IMG/VR virus record: IMGVR_UViG_3300032229_000108
Span: 1-30,408 of that record
From: a virus
Strand: one strand, 5' to 3'
Length of the DNA stretch: 30,408 nucleotides
Positions within the stretch are counted from its first letter, which is position 1, and each line of letters opens with the position of its first letter. The translations under genes and the position numbers were made by a program. A model generated the notes under the pieces. It saw only the letters and a program-made list of their open reading frames with translations, was not told where the DNA came from and did not search any database. Positions 21,992 to 28,141 of this stretch are shown here, piece by piece.

Positions 21992-22394
21992 TTAGTTTGA
22001 ATAAAGGTTGTTCGATATTCGTTTGTTCAACTTGCTCTTTTAAGTTGTTTAAACGTTGCGTAATGCTTGCGTTGTACTGTCCTACCATGCCGCCCGTAAT
22101 TTGATCTTCGCGTATTTCTTTGCGTATGCGTGAACAGATGGGGATATATTCCGTGTATCTTTTATCAATGTTCTTAAAATATTGTTCTACTTCGCCTACA
22201 TTATCCCAGCAAAATATTTCAAATCCTTCCATTGTTAAAGGTCTTTCAAGTGGCTCGGCTCTTTCTTCAAATTCTTTACCACCGAATACGCTTTTAATTC
22301 TCGGGTTCGCTTTTACGTCTTCTTTGTATTTTTTAAATAGTTCGTAAAGTTGTTCAGGACTATCTAAGTTTCTTGGTCTACCTACTTTTGCCAT
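21966..22394 (-). CDS. Terminase small subunit
   Basis: 142 residues. MAKVGRPRNLDSPEQLYELF, then PLTMEGFEIFCWDN, ICSRIRKEIREDQITGGMVG and YNASITQRLNNL match the layout of small terminases in Bacteroidota phages: a basic start, a helical centre and an acidic Asn/Ser-rich end. It recognises the packaging site. It overlaps the large subunit gene, and the 58-codon gene before it overlaps its start by 17 nt. Confidence 0.85.
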   Translation of the reverse strand: MAKVGRPRNLDSPEQLYELFKKYKEDVKANPRIKSVFGGKEFEERAEPLERPLTMEGFEIFCWDNVGEVEQYFKNIDKRYTEYIPICSRIRKEIREDQITGGMVGQYNASITQRLNNLKEQVEQTNIEQPLFKLSDNNDSNS

Positions 22395-22554
22395 TTTTTA
22401 ATTCGTCTTTTGTTAATTTTTCTTCGTAAGTTGTTGAACATACCGCTAAACGTTGGTCTATATCTTCATATTCAAAAGTCATTGTATCGTCTGTCATGCA
22501 TCTTTGAATGAAGTCTTTTTTGCTTTCGTCTTTTCGTGGTTTAGGAATTGGCAT
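22378..22554 (-). CDS. MPIPKP-type small protein next to terminase, 58 residues
   Basis: Begins MPIPKPRKDESKKDFIQRCM and contains DDTM and DQRLAVCS. This pattern (PIPKP, ES..DF..RCM, QR.AVC) is recurrent in phages, often as a short gene or as the N-terminal part of head proteins. The reading frame overlaps the end of the preceding gene and the start of the small terminase, which hides it in simple annotations. Function is unknown. Confidence 0.75.
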   Translation of the reverse strand: MPIPKPRKDESKKDFIQRCMTDDTMTFEYEDIDQRLAVCSTTYEEKLTKDELKNGKSR

Positions 22555-22939
22555 CTTCGTACGTGTTAAATAATATCTCTAATTTATGCATCATATCACG
22601 TAGACACGAACCGCACGAAGTTGGTTGCATATTTACTTTAAATACTCTATTGTAAATTTTTAATAGTTCCGTTTGTTCAGTAGGTTTCATTGACTCACGG
22701 TTTACAGTAAACCATTCTTGTAAATATTCGTGTTCGTCTTTTTGTAGGCATAACGGTTTACGGTACGGAAATAACTCGTTTAACTTTGCTTTGCGTTCGT
22801 CACAACCGCAATCTTCGCCTAATAACCATTTCGCCACCTTTGAAACTCCCGTGGCTTCTAAAACTTTTTCTACTGTATCCCCTAATCCTTCGCTTTTAGC
22901 CGCAAGTATTTCGGCTTTTGTTCGTCTTTTTCTTGTCAT
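22541..22939 (-). CDS. Hypothetical protein with CGC/CGSC motifs, 132 residues
   Basis: An N-terminal basic part (MTRKRRTKAEILAAK), a region GLGDTVEKVLEATGVSKVAK, then CGCDERKAKLNELFPYRKP and near the end SCGSCLRDMMHKLE. The paired Cys clusters may bind zinc or iron. Similar proteins (GLGD.IEK..ATG...DCGCD.RK) are found near terminase in Bacteroidota phages. Function is unknown. Confidence 0.7.
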   Translation of the reverse strand: MTRKRRTKAEILAAKSEGLGDTVEKVLEATGVSKVAKWLLGEDCGCDERKAKLNELFPYRKPLCLQKDEHEYLQEWFTVNRESMKPTEQTELLKIYNRVFKVNMQPTSCGSCLRDMMHKLEILFNTYEDANS

Positions 22940-22940
22940 G

Positions 22941-23159
22941 TTAATATAATTTATATTTTAAAAATTGTTCTTCAGTTCCTAAAAGTATTGTGTCATCTTC
23001 TAATACTTGTAATTGAATTACATCTATAAAATGATGCTTACTTGGATATTCAGTAAAATCTTTTGAAATCCAAAACTTAACGCCTAAATCAATTATTTGA
23101 CTTGTTGTAAATTTTGAAACGTCTAACATTTTATCTAATATTTTTTCGTCTAATTTCAT
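22941..23159 (-). CDS. Hypothetical protein, 72 residues
   Basis: A mixed alpha/beta small protein (MKLDEKILDKMLDVSKFTTS; FWISKDFTEYPSKHHFIDVI). No motif is recognised. The start overlaps the stop of the sigma-factor gene as ATGA, so it is coupled. It lies in the first part of the late operon. Confidence 0.65.
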   Translation of the reverse strand: MKLDEKILDKMLDVSKFTTSQIIDLGVKFWISKDFTEYPSKHHFIDVIQLQVLEDDTILLGTEEQFLKYKLY

Positions 23160-23692
23160 TTTATTAATTCGTAATCTTCATTAATTAAATCTTCGTAGTG
23201 TTCCCCTACATTTTCCTTTAAACGTATTTTACAAATCTTAATTGTTTTCCATACGCTTTTAAAACTTATTCCCGTTACTCCTTCAATTTGTCGTGTACTC
23301 ATTCCTGAAGTTCGGTAAAGGTCAAATAATAGTTGGTCGTACCAATGCCAGCTTTTTATTTCCGCTATCATTTTTATTTCAAAACGTTTCTTTGCTTCAA
23401 GTATTTCGGGTTGATATTCGTCTTTTAGTTGCATGGCTTCAGTTAAATTAACCTTTACTATCCTGGACTTACTTTTTTTATAGTCAAAAGCCATGTTACG
23501 TAATACAGTCCAAACAAAGTTCTTATTCAGTTTGCCGTTTATGTAGAACCGTTCGACTTTATCCAGCTTTGCCATCTTTAAATACATTTCCTGAACTATA
23601 TCCTCACAATAATAATCTTCGCCAAAAGTAGAAACAATCTTTACCCATTCGTTGTGATGCTTGCTTAATTCTATTAAAAATATATTACTCAA
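23156..23692 (-). CDS. Sigma factor-like RNA polymerase regulator
   Basis: 178 residues. Region 2-like segment: YYCEDIVQEMYLKMAKL (28-43), then NFVWTVLRNMAFDYKKSKSR (58-77), as in sigma-70/ECF region 2 including the DYKKSKSR basic end. Region 4-like segment: GMSTRQIEGVTGISFKSVWK (130-149), a helix-turn-helix, followed by IKICKIRLKE. The length is like ECF sigma factors. It is an early gene of the late operon and so is a good candidate for driving late transcription. Its own promoter specificity is unknown. Confidence 0.75.
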   Translation of the reverse strand: MSNIFLIELSKHHNEWVKIVSTFGEDYYCEDIVQEMYLKMAKLDKVERFYINGKLNKNFVWTVLRNMAFDYKKSKSRIVKVNLTEAMQLKDEYQPEILEAKKRFEIKMIAEIKSWHWYDQLLFDLYRTSGMSTRQIEGVTGISFKSVWKTIKICKIRLKENVGEHYEDLINEDYELIK

Positions 23693-23889
23693 AAAATTGA
23701 AATTGAATATTCAACAAGTAACAAAACTAATAATCCTACACAAACACGATGAATAGACCCTAATATTAATTCGTCTTTATATACCCAGTCTTCAAATTTA
23801 GGAACACTTTTCCAATATACCAAAACCAAAAAAGCCCTGTCCAAAATGAACAAGGCTATAAAAAACGGTAATAGTAGAATGTATTTCAC
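23689..23889 (-). CDS. Small membrane protein, 66 residues, GTG start
   Basis: Two hydrophobic spans: KYILLLPFFIALFILDRAFL at the N-terminus and VCVGLLVLLLVEYSISIF at the C-terminus, with a short polar loop. It is the first gene of the late operon. The start codon is GTG at 23889, only five to seven bases downstream of the -7 element TAACTTTG, so its mRNA may be leaderless. It is coupled to the sigma-factor gene by overlap. Function is unknown. Confidence 0.55.
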   Translation of the reverse strand: MKYILLLPFFIALFILDRAFLVLVYWKSVPKFEDWVYKDELILGSIHRVCVGLLVLLLVEYSISIF

Positions 23890-23893
23890 ATTA

Positions 23894-23924
23894 CAAAGTT
23901 AGTAAAAGTTATTAACATAATAAA
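23894..23924 (-). promoter_or_regulatory. Late promoter (-33/-7 type), weak -33 match
   Basis: The -7 element TAACTTTG lies at 23901-23894. Nineteen bases upstream, at the -33 position, stands TTTA (23924-23921) instead of TTTG. It directly follows the early-operon terminator and leads to the membrane protein and sigma gene. The -33 deviation may make it a weak or regulated promoter. Confidence 0.6.
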
Positions 23925-23946
23925 GGGAGCTGTTATGCTCCCCTTT
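23922..23946. terminator. Hairpin terminator between early and late operons
   Basis: AAAGGGAGC (23922-23930) and GCTCCCCTTT (23937-23946) form a stem with one bulged base and a six-base loop. Reading on the minus strand it follows the last early gene by a few bases and is followed by TTTATTATG. The run of T is weak. It overlaps the -33 region of the late promoter, so termination and initiation signals are interleaved. Confidence 0.65.
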
Positions 23947-23951
23947 GTAGA

Positions 23952-24119
23952 TCATTTCTTTTTACTTATCATTTCAAATGCTTCATTCCAAAACAATGAC
24001 TCTGGATTGTTGTTAACTGCTACTGTTATCAATATTCGTAGTGTATGCAGTTTATCACTTTGAGCATTACGTATCTCAGTTTGTAATGGTGATCCTTTGA
24101 ATGGTATCTCTTTTATCAT
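23952..24119 (-). CDS. Hypothetical protein, 55 residues
   Basis: MIKEIPFKGSPLQTEIRNAQ is followed by a hydrophobic/helical middle (HTLRILITVAVNNNPESLFW) and a lysine end. The ATG at 24119 overlaps the stop of the HTH gene as ATGA, and the frame runs to just before the terminator, so it is a real last gene of the early operon. It is too short for many gene finders. Function unknown. Confidence 0.65.
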   Translation of the reverse strand: MIKEIPFKGSPLQTEIRNAQSDKLHTLRILITVAVNNNPESLFWNEAFEMISKKK

Positions 24120-24340
24120 TTCATCAAGTATTTAAACACCTTATCATAGAACTTACCTGTCACCTCCTTACCATACATGAACCTGTACATTTGGAATTTA
24201 TCCACCCCAACATCCTCTGCCAAATGTACTATCTTGTATCTCCTGGATAGTTTATCTTTAAGCTCACCTCTCACTGAGTCAGTGAACGTCTCATCATCTT
24301 TGATGTAAACTATCTTAGAACGGGAGGTCATCATCATCAT
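24116..24340 (-). CDS. Small HTH-like protein with four tandem start codons
   Basis: 74 residues from the first ATG. The C-terminal half LSRRYKIVHLAEDVGVDKF then QMYRFMYGKEVTGKFYDKVF resembles a minimal helix-turn-helix repressor. Its start lies in four consecutive ATG codons (24340, 24337, 24334, 24331), read in another frame from the GAT GAT GAT GAC codons that encode the acidic tail of the SSB-like protein, so the two genes share 26 nt. The exact start among the four cannot be decided. A longer upstream reading (to 24466) runs through the SSB gene in another frame and is rejected. Confidence 0.65.
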   Translation of the reverse strand: MMMMTSRSKIVYIKDDETFTDSVRGELKDKLSRRYKIVHLAEDVGVDKFQMYRFMYGKEVTGKFYDKVFKYLMK

Positions 24341-24635
24341 TGTTTGTTGTTTGAGCCGGTTGCCCACCAATAACCTGCACCTTCCATGCATCAAGAGTAT
24401 TGTAATACCTCCCATTGAACTCCCTGCCTCTAACATTGTATGATACTTCCACTTGCTGACCTGCACCCAATGACTCTAAGACATCCATCTTATCATTGAC
24501 TGTCTGGAAGATTATATGCTGTGGATACTTGGAATCTGGTGTTGTTACTACAAACTCTCTCACTGAGAAATTATCACTGATTACCTTGATTGGGTTAATG
24601 AGCTTGATGGCTCCTTTGATTGTTGAATCTGACAT
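24315..24635 (-). CDS. SSB-like OB-fold protein (DUF3127 type)
   Basis: 106 residues. IIFQTVNDKMDVLESLGAGQ, then VEVSYNVRGREFNGRYYNTL and DAWKVQVIGG match the DUF3127 OB fold seen in Bacteroidota phages, thought to bind single-stranded DNA. The C-terminus ends NNDDDDLPF, the acidic tip that recruits partners in bacterial SSB. It sits with ERF and exonuclease genes, as expected for recombination-dependent replication. Confidence 0.8.
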   Translation of the reverse strand: MSDSTIKGAIKLINPIKVISDNFSVREFVVTTPDSKYPQHIIFQTVNDKMDVLESLGAGQQVEVSYNVRGREFNGRYYNTLDAWKVQVIGGQPAQTTNNDDDDLPF

Positions 24636-24639
24636 TGTT

Positions 24640-24846
24640 TTATTGTTTATCTGTGAACACTATTTCCGGTGTTGTTTTATCAATGATCTCATCTGCCACT
24701 ATGTTTGCATAAGCAACTGCAATCTCATGATCTGAGCTGTATATTTGATGTTCAGCATCCATACCGTTTCTAATTTGTTCCATTCTTACAGGATTTGTAA
24801 GGAATGCAGCCACTAACTGAGTGACTATTTGTGCTCTTAGTTCCAT
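24640..24846 (-). CDS. Small helical protein, 68 residues
   Basis: MELRAQIVTQLVAAFLTNPV then HEIAVAYANIVADEIIDKTT. This layout (short helix, gap, then EIAxxYANxxADEI) is shared in outline with its neighbour at 24857-25051 and with many short Bacteroidota phage proteins. It lies between exonuclease and SSB-like genes. Function is unknown. Confidence 0.65.
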   Translation of the reverse strand: MELRAQIVTQLVAAFLTNPVRMEQIRNGMDAEHQIYSSDHEIAVAYANIVADEIIDKTTPEIVFTDKQ

Positions 24847-24856
24847 TGTTTATATT

Positions 24857-25051
24857 TTATTTTAAATTGTTAGTATCTTTGTTAGTTTCAATATACATTC
24901 TTTGAGTCAGTGCAAGAGCATACTCATGAGCCATTGCGGCTGTTGTTTCATGAGGTGCAATATACTCCTCCTCATAACCATTGCCATTTGCTGACAATAA
25001 TGCATTGAATGCCATTAACATGGCCTGTTGGTAAAATTCTCTTTTGTTCAT
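24857..25051 (-). CDS. Small helical protein, 64 residues
   Basis: MNKREFYQQAMLMAFNALLS then HETTAAMAHEYALALTQRMY. Similar design to the 68-residue neighbour, suggesting an old duplication or the same family. Starts one base after the exonuclease stop. Function is unknown. Confidence 0.65.
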   Translation of the reverse strand: MNKREFYQQAMLMAFNALLSANGNGYEEEYIAPHETTAAMAHEYALALTQRMYIETNKDTNNLK

Positions 25052-25052
25052 T

Positions 25053-25676
25053 TTATTTATTATTTAGTTCGTTAACATATTGAGCATAATATTCAGAGCA
25101 TGCCCTTAATCTCTCTTTTATTTGTTCCTCAATGGCTAAGTCTCTCTCATATCTTAACACAGTCACCCTATGGTGAGCAGGTATGTGATTGACTTTATGA
25201 ATTGATTTGTTATCCCAATCAGTGAGCAGAGTATCATCTGTATCATACATGGTGTACACTAACTCAAATGATGGCCTATCATAGAGCCACATGTATGCTC
25301 TACCCTGCCACTCATAGTCTGAGTTCTCACCTTCTGATGGTGTTGCCGGGAAGGTTTCTAATGACCAGGAGCTCTTAATGTCAATGATTACCTCATCAAG
25401 TAAGATGTCACAACACCCTGACATTAGCTCATTAGTTACTCTGATTGTGTTCTTACTGTACTTTTTAGTGAACCTCACCTCATTGAGTAAGTCAATACCA
25501 TCCTGCTCCCAATCAGTTCCTTTGATCATTGGCTTAGTCTTAATGTCTGAGCTGTATCCAAAGAAGTCCTGTTTTGCTATTTTTCTAATCTCAGACTTAG
25601 CAGTCTCAGACAATAGCTCAGACTTACTCCTGGAGTTAGTCATGAGCTTACCTAATTGTGATGGTCTCCATTTCAT
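25053..25676 (-). CDS. YqaJ-type phage recombination exonuclease
   Basis: 207 residues, typical of lambda-exonuclease/YqaJ proteins. Key residues of the PD-(D/E)XK site: Glu57 in GTDWEQDG, Asp90 in SGCCDIL, Asp99-x-Lys101 in IIDIKSSW, and Gln124 in YEWQGRAYMW. It would resect double-stranded ends for the ERF protein, whose gene precedes it with an ATGA overlap. It is part of a recombination module. Confidence 0.85.
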   Translation of the reverse strand: MKWRPSQLGKLMTNSRSKSELLSETAKSEIRKIAKQDFFGYSSDIKTKPMIKGTDWEQDGIDLLNEVRFTKKYSKNTIRVTNELMSGCCDILLDEVIIDIKSSWSLETFPATPSEGENSDYEWQGRAYMWLYDRPSFELVYTMYDTDDTLLTDWDNKSIHKVNHIPAHHRVTVLRYERDLAIEEQIKERLRACSEYYAQYVNELNNK

Positions 25677-26251
25677 AGTTGTACCTCCTGTTCTTTGGTT
25701 AAATAGAACTTAGCTTTCAACTCCTCAACTGTGAACTCATTAGATGCTATCTTAGCAAGAGCAGCCTTGAAACGTGCATCTGATAATGATTCTTTTTTTG
25801 TCTCAGTTGGTGCTGGCTTACTTGCTGCCTCTGCATCGTCATCAATAGCCTGCAAAGATAAAGCACTTTGTAAAGTGTACCTGCGGTAGTAAGTTATGGC
25901 AGACCCCATGTCTTTTGGTTGCACAGTAACAGGTAATTTCATAGATGACTCAACCATAACACCCGAGTCAATATCAATAATCTGAGTGCAGACACTTTCA
26001 TTTTGAATAGGTTGTAATAATAATAAGCCATTCTCAAGTAGAATAGGCTCAACTGCCTCAATAATAGCATTGATATCTGCATAAACAAGATTCATTGTAC
26101 CATTCTTAGTTGGTATCTTAGCTGTTGAGTTCTTAGTAACCTTACCAATGGCCAACTTTGCCCGGTGTAGTTTTTGGTGTAGAGTCAAGGTGTTACCTAA
26201 CTCATTTAGCTCCTTGATTTTCTCGGTAGCTGTTTTGATTTCTTTTTCCAT
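25673..26251 (-). CDS. ERF-family single-strand annealing protein
   Basis: 192 residues from the ATG at 26251. The ERF core is visible: LHRAKLAIGKVTKNSTA, YADINAIIEAVEPILLENGL (57-76) and GSAITYYRRYTLQSAL (116-131) followed by the acidic IDDDAE. The start is chosen at 26251 because an upstream ATG lies within the promoter; the leader ends AAAAACAGT before this ATG. With the exonuclease and SSB-like protein it forms a recombination set. Confidence 0.85.
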   Translation of the reverse strand: MEKEIKTATEKIKELNELGNTLTLHQKLHRAKLAIGKVTKNSTAKIPTKNGTMNLVYADINAIIEAVEPILLENGLLLLQPIQNESVCTQIIDIDSGVMVESSMKLPVTVQPKDMGSAITYYRRYTLQSALSLQAIDDDAEAASKPAPTETKKESLSDARFKAALAKIASNEFTVEELKAKFYLTKEQEVQL

Positions 26252-26271
26252 ACTGTTTTTATTTATTGAGT

Positions 26272-26303
26272 CAAAGTTAATAAAAGATTGCATATATCAC
26301 AAA
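26272..26303 (-). promoter_or_regulatory. Promoter of the ERF/exonuclease sub-operon
   Basis: TTTG (26303-26300), 20 bp, then TAACTTTG (26279-26272) on the minus strand: an excellent match to the Bacteroidota -33/-7 form. The leader to the ATG at 26251 is very similar to the one at 3692-3718. Confidence 0.8.
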
Positions 26304-26318
26304 TTAAGTTATCAACAA

Positions 26319-26417
26319 TTAGTATTTTATTATGTTAATAACTAATGCTGTTACAGATATTACCAAACTGATTAGAGCCACAGTTAGGTTAATGTAAAAT
26401 AGTTTATTCTCATCCAT
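26319..26417 (-). CDS. 32-residue single-pass membrane micro-protein
   Basis: MDENKLFYINLTVALISLVI then SVTALVINIIKY: one hydrophobic span with a charged N-terminus. It overlaps the end of the HNH gene by 8 nt (ATGGATGA), stops just before the ERF promoter and fills an otherwise empty gap. Similar design to the frames at 1065-1148 and 3244-3333. Function is unknown. Confidence 0.55.
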   Translation of the reverse strand: MDENKLFYINLTVALISLVISVTALVINIIKY

Positions 26418-26997
26418 TGGCTGTGTCTTTAATAGTTAGCTCCTCACCTGTGAGTGCAATATGTTTCCAAATTTTATTTTGTGATATTAAAATTATTGTG
26501 GCTCTTGATACATTAAATGCTTTAGATAATTCAGATTTTGATAACCCTTTTTTTAAAAAGTATTTTATCGCATAAACAGAACTATCATTTAATTTAGAAT
26601 TTTTAATATCAGACCCTTTTGCTTTCAAACCAGTTTTTTTTGCGTGTTCATGATTATATTCATTAGAACACCACTCCAAATTTTCAACAACATTATTATG
26701 TTTGTTTCCATCTTTATGATTGACAACATCTAAACTGCTTTGTCTTTCTAAAAAAGTACTAGCCACGATTGAATGTACAGTTATGTTGTACATTTTTTTT
26801 TGCTTATATAATTGACAGAATTTATACCCAGTTCTTTTGTTTTCATGAACCTTTAAAAATTTACATTCAGTAGTTCTAAAATGTTCTTTTCCTGTTATAG
26901 CATGAACGTATCTAACTTTCCTACTATTAGTTTTAACTCTTCCATAATTAGAAACTTTGTAATCAGGGAAGTTTCTTATTGTTTTAAATATTTCCAT
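26410..26997 (-). CDS. HNH endonuclease with NUMOD4 and NUMOD1-like ends (homing-type)
   Basis: 195 residues from the ATG at 26997 (a TTG eight codons upstream is an alternative). NUMOD4-like start: MEIFKTIRNFPDYKVSNYG. HNH_3 core: TVHSIVAS, VNHKDGNKHNNVVENLEWC (92-110) with an intact His94. C-terminal NUMOD1/HTH: SKLNDSSVYAIKYFLKKG and LSKAFNVSRATIILISQNKI. The domain order matches free-standing homing endonucleases. A TATATTTG box (27009-27002) lies five bases upstream of the ATG and may act as its own promoter. Confidence 0.85.
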   Translation of the reverse strand: MEIFKTIRNFPDYKVSNYGRVKTNSRKVRYVHAITGKEHFRTTECKFLKVHENKRTGYKFCQLYKQKKMYNITVHSIVASTFLERQSSLDVVNHKDGNKHNNVVENLEWCSNEYNHEHAKKTGLKAKGSDIKNSKLNDSSVYAIKYFLKKGLSKSELSKAFNVSRATIILISQNKIWKHIALTGEELTIKDTANG

Positions 26998-27024
26998 AGT
27001 ACAAATATACAAAAAATTCAAAAC

Positions 27025-27348
27025 TTATGTATCATTTAACACTAATTCTTCTCCACAAAGACACCAGTACAGGTTTTGAAGTTCATGAACATAGTCAATA
27101 TCCTTATACCAATCACCATACTCATTTATGTAGAAATGACAATACATATTATCTTTAGTGTCAACATCATATCCACCCTTTTGATAGAGATCTTCAAATT
27201 CACTATATTCAAATCCAAATTTTTCTAACCAATTTTTGGTTAATGGTATTGGAGTGCATCCTAATAAGTGATAAAAATCACCGTCAAATTGTTTTACCTC
27301 ATCTTTCTCAATAAACCAATTACCTATTCTCAATTCATTTGCTTTCAT
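27025..27348 (-). CDS. Hypothetical protein of the MKANELRIGNW type, 107 residues
   Basis: MKANELRIGNWFIEKDEVKQ, then IPLTKNWLEKFGFEY, and YVHELQNLYWCLCGEELVLN at the end. This pattern (start, PIPLT.EWL.KFGF, YVH.LQNLYF.L.GEEL) is very widespread in Bacteroidota phages and prophages but its function is not known to me. No catalytic motif is seen. Gene-free DNA upstream (27349-27448) shows no clear promoter. Confidence 0.8.
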   Translation of the reverse strand: MKANELRIGNWFIEKDEVKQFDGDFYHLLGCTPIPLTKNWLEKFGFEYSEFEDLYQKGGYDVDTKDNMYCHFYINEYGDWYKDIDYVHELQNLYWCLCGEELVLNDT

Positions 27349-27448
27349 ATCTAATCTGTTTCATTATTAATACCCTTGACCGGGTGTTTATATTTCTTTT
27401 TTTTGTGCTTTAAATTCACAATGATGCGGGGAAATTTTAGTTTGATTC

Positions 27449-27925
27449 TCATAAACTTTTGATAAAATTATCATACCATACCACAAAACTATCAAAGTCT
27501 CTAACAATAATATACACACCGCCTGCATTCTCAATTGCTTGTTGATACTGTTTTTGTGCTTCACTTTGTTTATCCTTTTGTTTTATCTCAATCTTAACTG
27601 ACCGCCCTCTGATCGTTGCAGATATATCTGCAGTTCCTTTGGTTGACTGTCCAGGTGTCCATTTGCCCGGCAACTGTTTTGTGTGTGCCATGATGCCGGA
27701 ACCAACCTGTATCTTTGCTCCTTCCCTGTACTGACCCTGTGAGCTTATTCGTTCAGCTTGACCGCCATTGAACTGTATCCATGCAATGACACACTTTGTC
27801 AATGCATTGGCTGAGTTATCTGTCCAATCAGTCTTTGGTATGTATGCCTCCGGCATGTTAGGATACTTCTGTTTCAACTGCTCCATCATAAGAGCATTGA
27901 GTTTGTCTTTGTTACTTCGTTTCAT
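27449..27925 (-). CDS. VRR-NUC-like nuclease
   Basis: 158 residues. The PD-(D/E)XK core is complete: STKGTADISATIRG (G97-x-x-D100), VKIEIKQKD (Glu113-x-Lys115), QKQYQQAIENAGGVYIIVRD (Gln124, then a VRR-NUC-like end). This family includes Holliday junction and structure-specific nucleases. It lies next to the primase and is coupled to its upstream neighbour by an ATGA overlap, so a role in replication or recombination is likely. Confidence 0.8.
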   Translation of the reverse strand: MKRSNKDKLNALMMEQLKQKYPNMPEAYIPKTDWTDNSANALTKCVIAWIQFNGGQAERISSQGQYREGAKIQVGSGIMAHTKQLPGKWTPGQSTKGTADISATIRGRSVKIEIKQKDKQSEAQKQYQQAIENAGGVYIIVRDFDSFVVWYDNFIKSL

Positions 27926-28140
27926 GATTCCTGATAATTATTGATATTAAAATGAGAATAAAATAATAACTCAAGTGATGGACATACATTTGATAAAAAA
28001 TTTTCTTTGCCAATTACCAAAGTACATTCAATTAAAAATCTATTTTCAATCAATTTGTTTTCAATTTTCCAATAAAATTTCATTAGTTCAGAATGATTTA
28101 TTCCTAAATTTTCTGCAATTTGTTTTGATGTTTTATTCAT
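27922..28140 (-). CDS. Small HTH-like protein, 72 residues
   Basis: MNKTSKQIAENLGINHSELM starts with an apparent helix-turn-helix (KQIAENLGINHSELMKF), followed by a more hydrophobic part (ENFLSNVCPSLELLFYSHFN). It lies one base after the primase stop and overlaps the nuclease start as ATGA. It is probably a small DNA-binding protein; the evidence for an HTH is moderate. Confidence 0.6.
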   Translation of the reverse strand: MNKTSKQIAENLGINHSELMKFYWKIENKLIENRFLIECTLVIGKENFLSNVCPSLELLFYSHFNINNYQES

Positions 28141-28141
28141 A

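Noticed and set aside
24341-24466. Longer start of the small HTH gene inside the SSB-like gene
   Set aside because: The extra N-terminal residues come from reading through the SSB gene in another frame and look random; the tandem ATGs at 24331-24340 fit better.
27002-27009. TATATTTG box as a full promoter for the HNH gene
   Set aside because: No -33 element at the expected distance; single boxes are expected by chance in A/T-rich DNA, so it is only mentioned with the gene.
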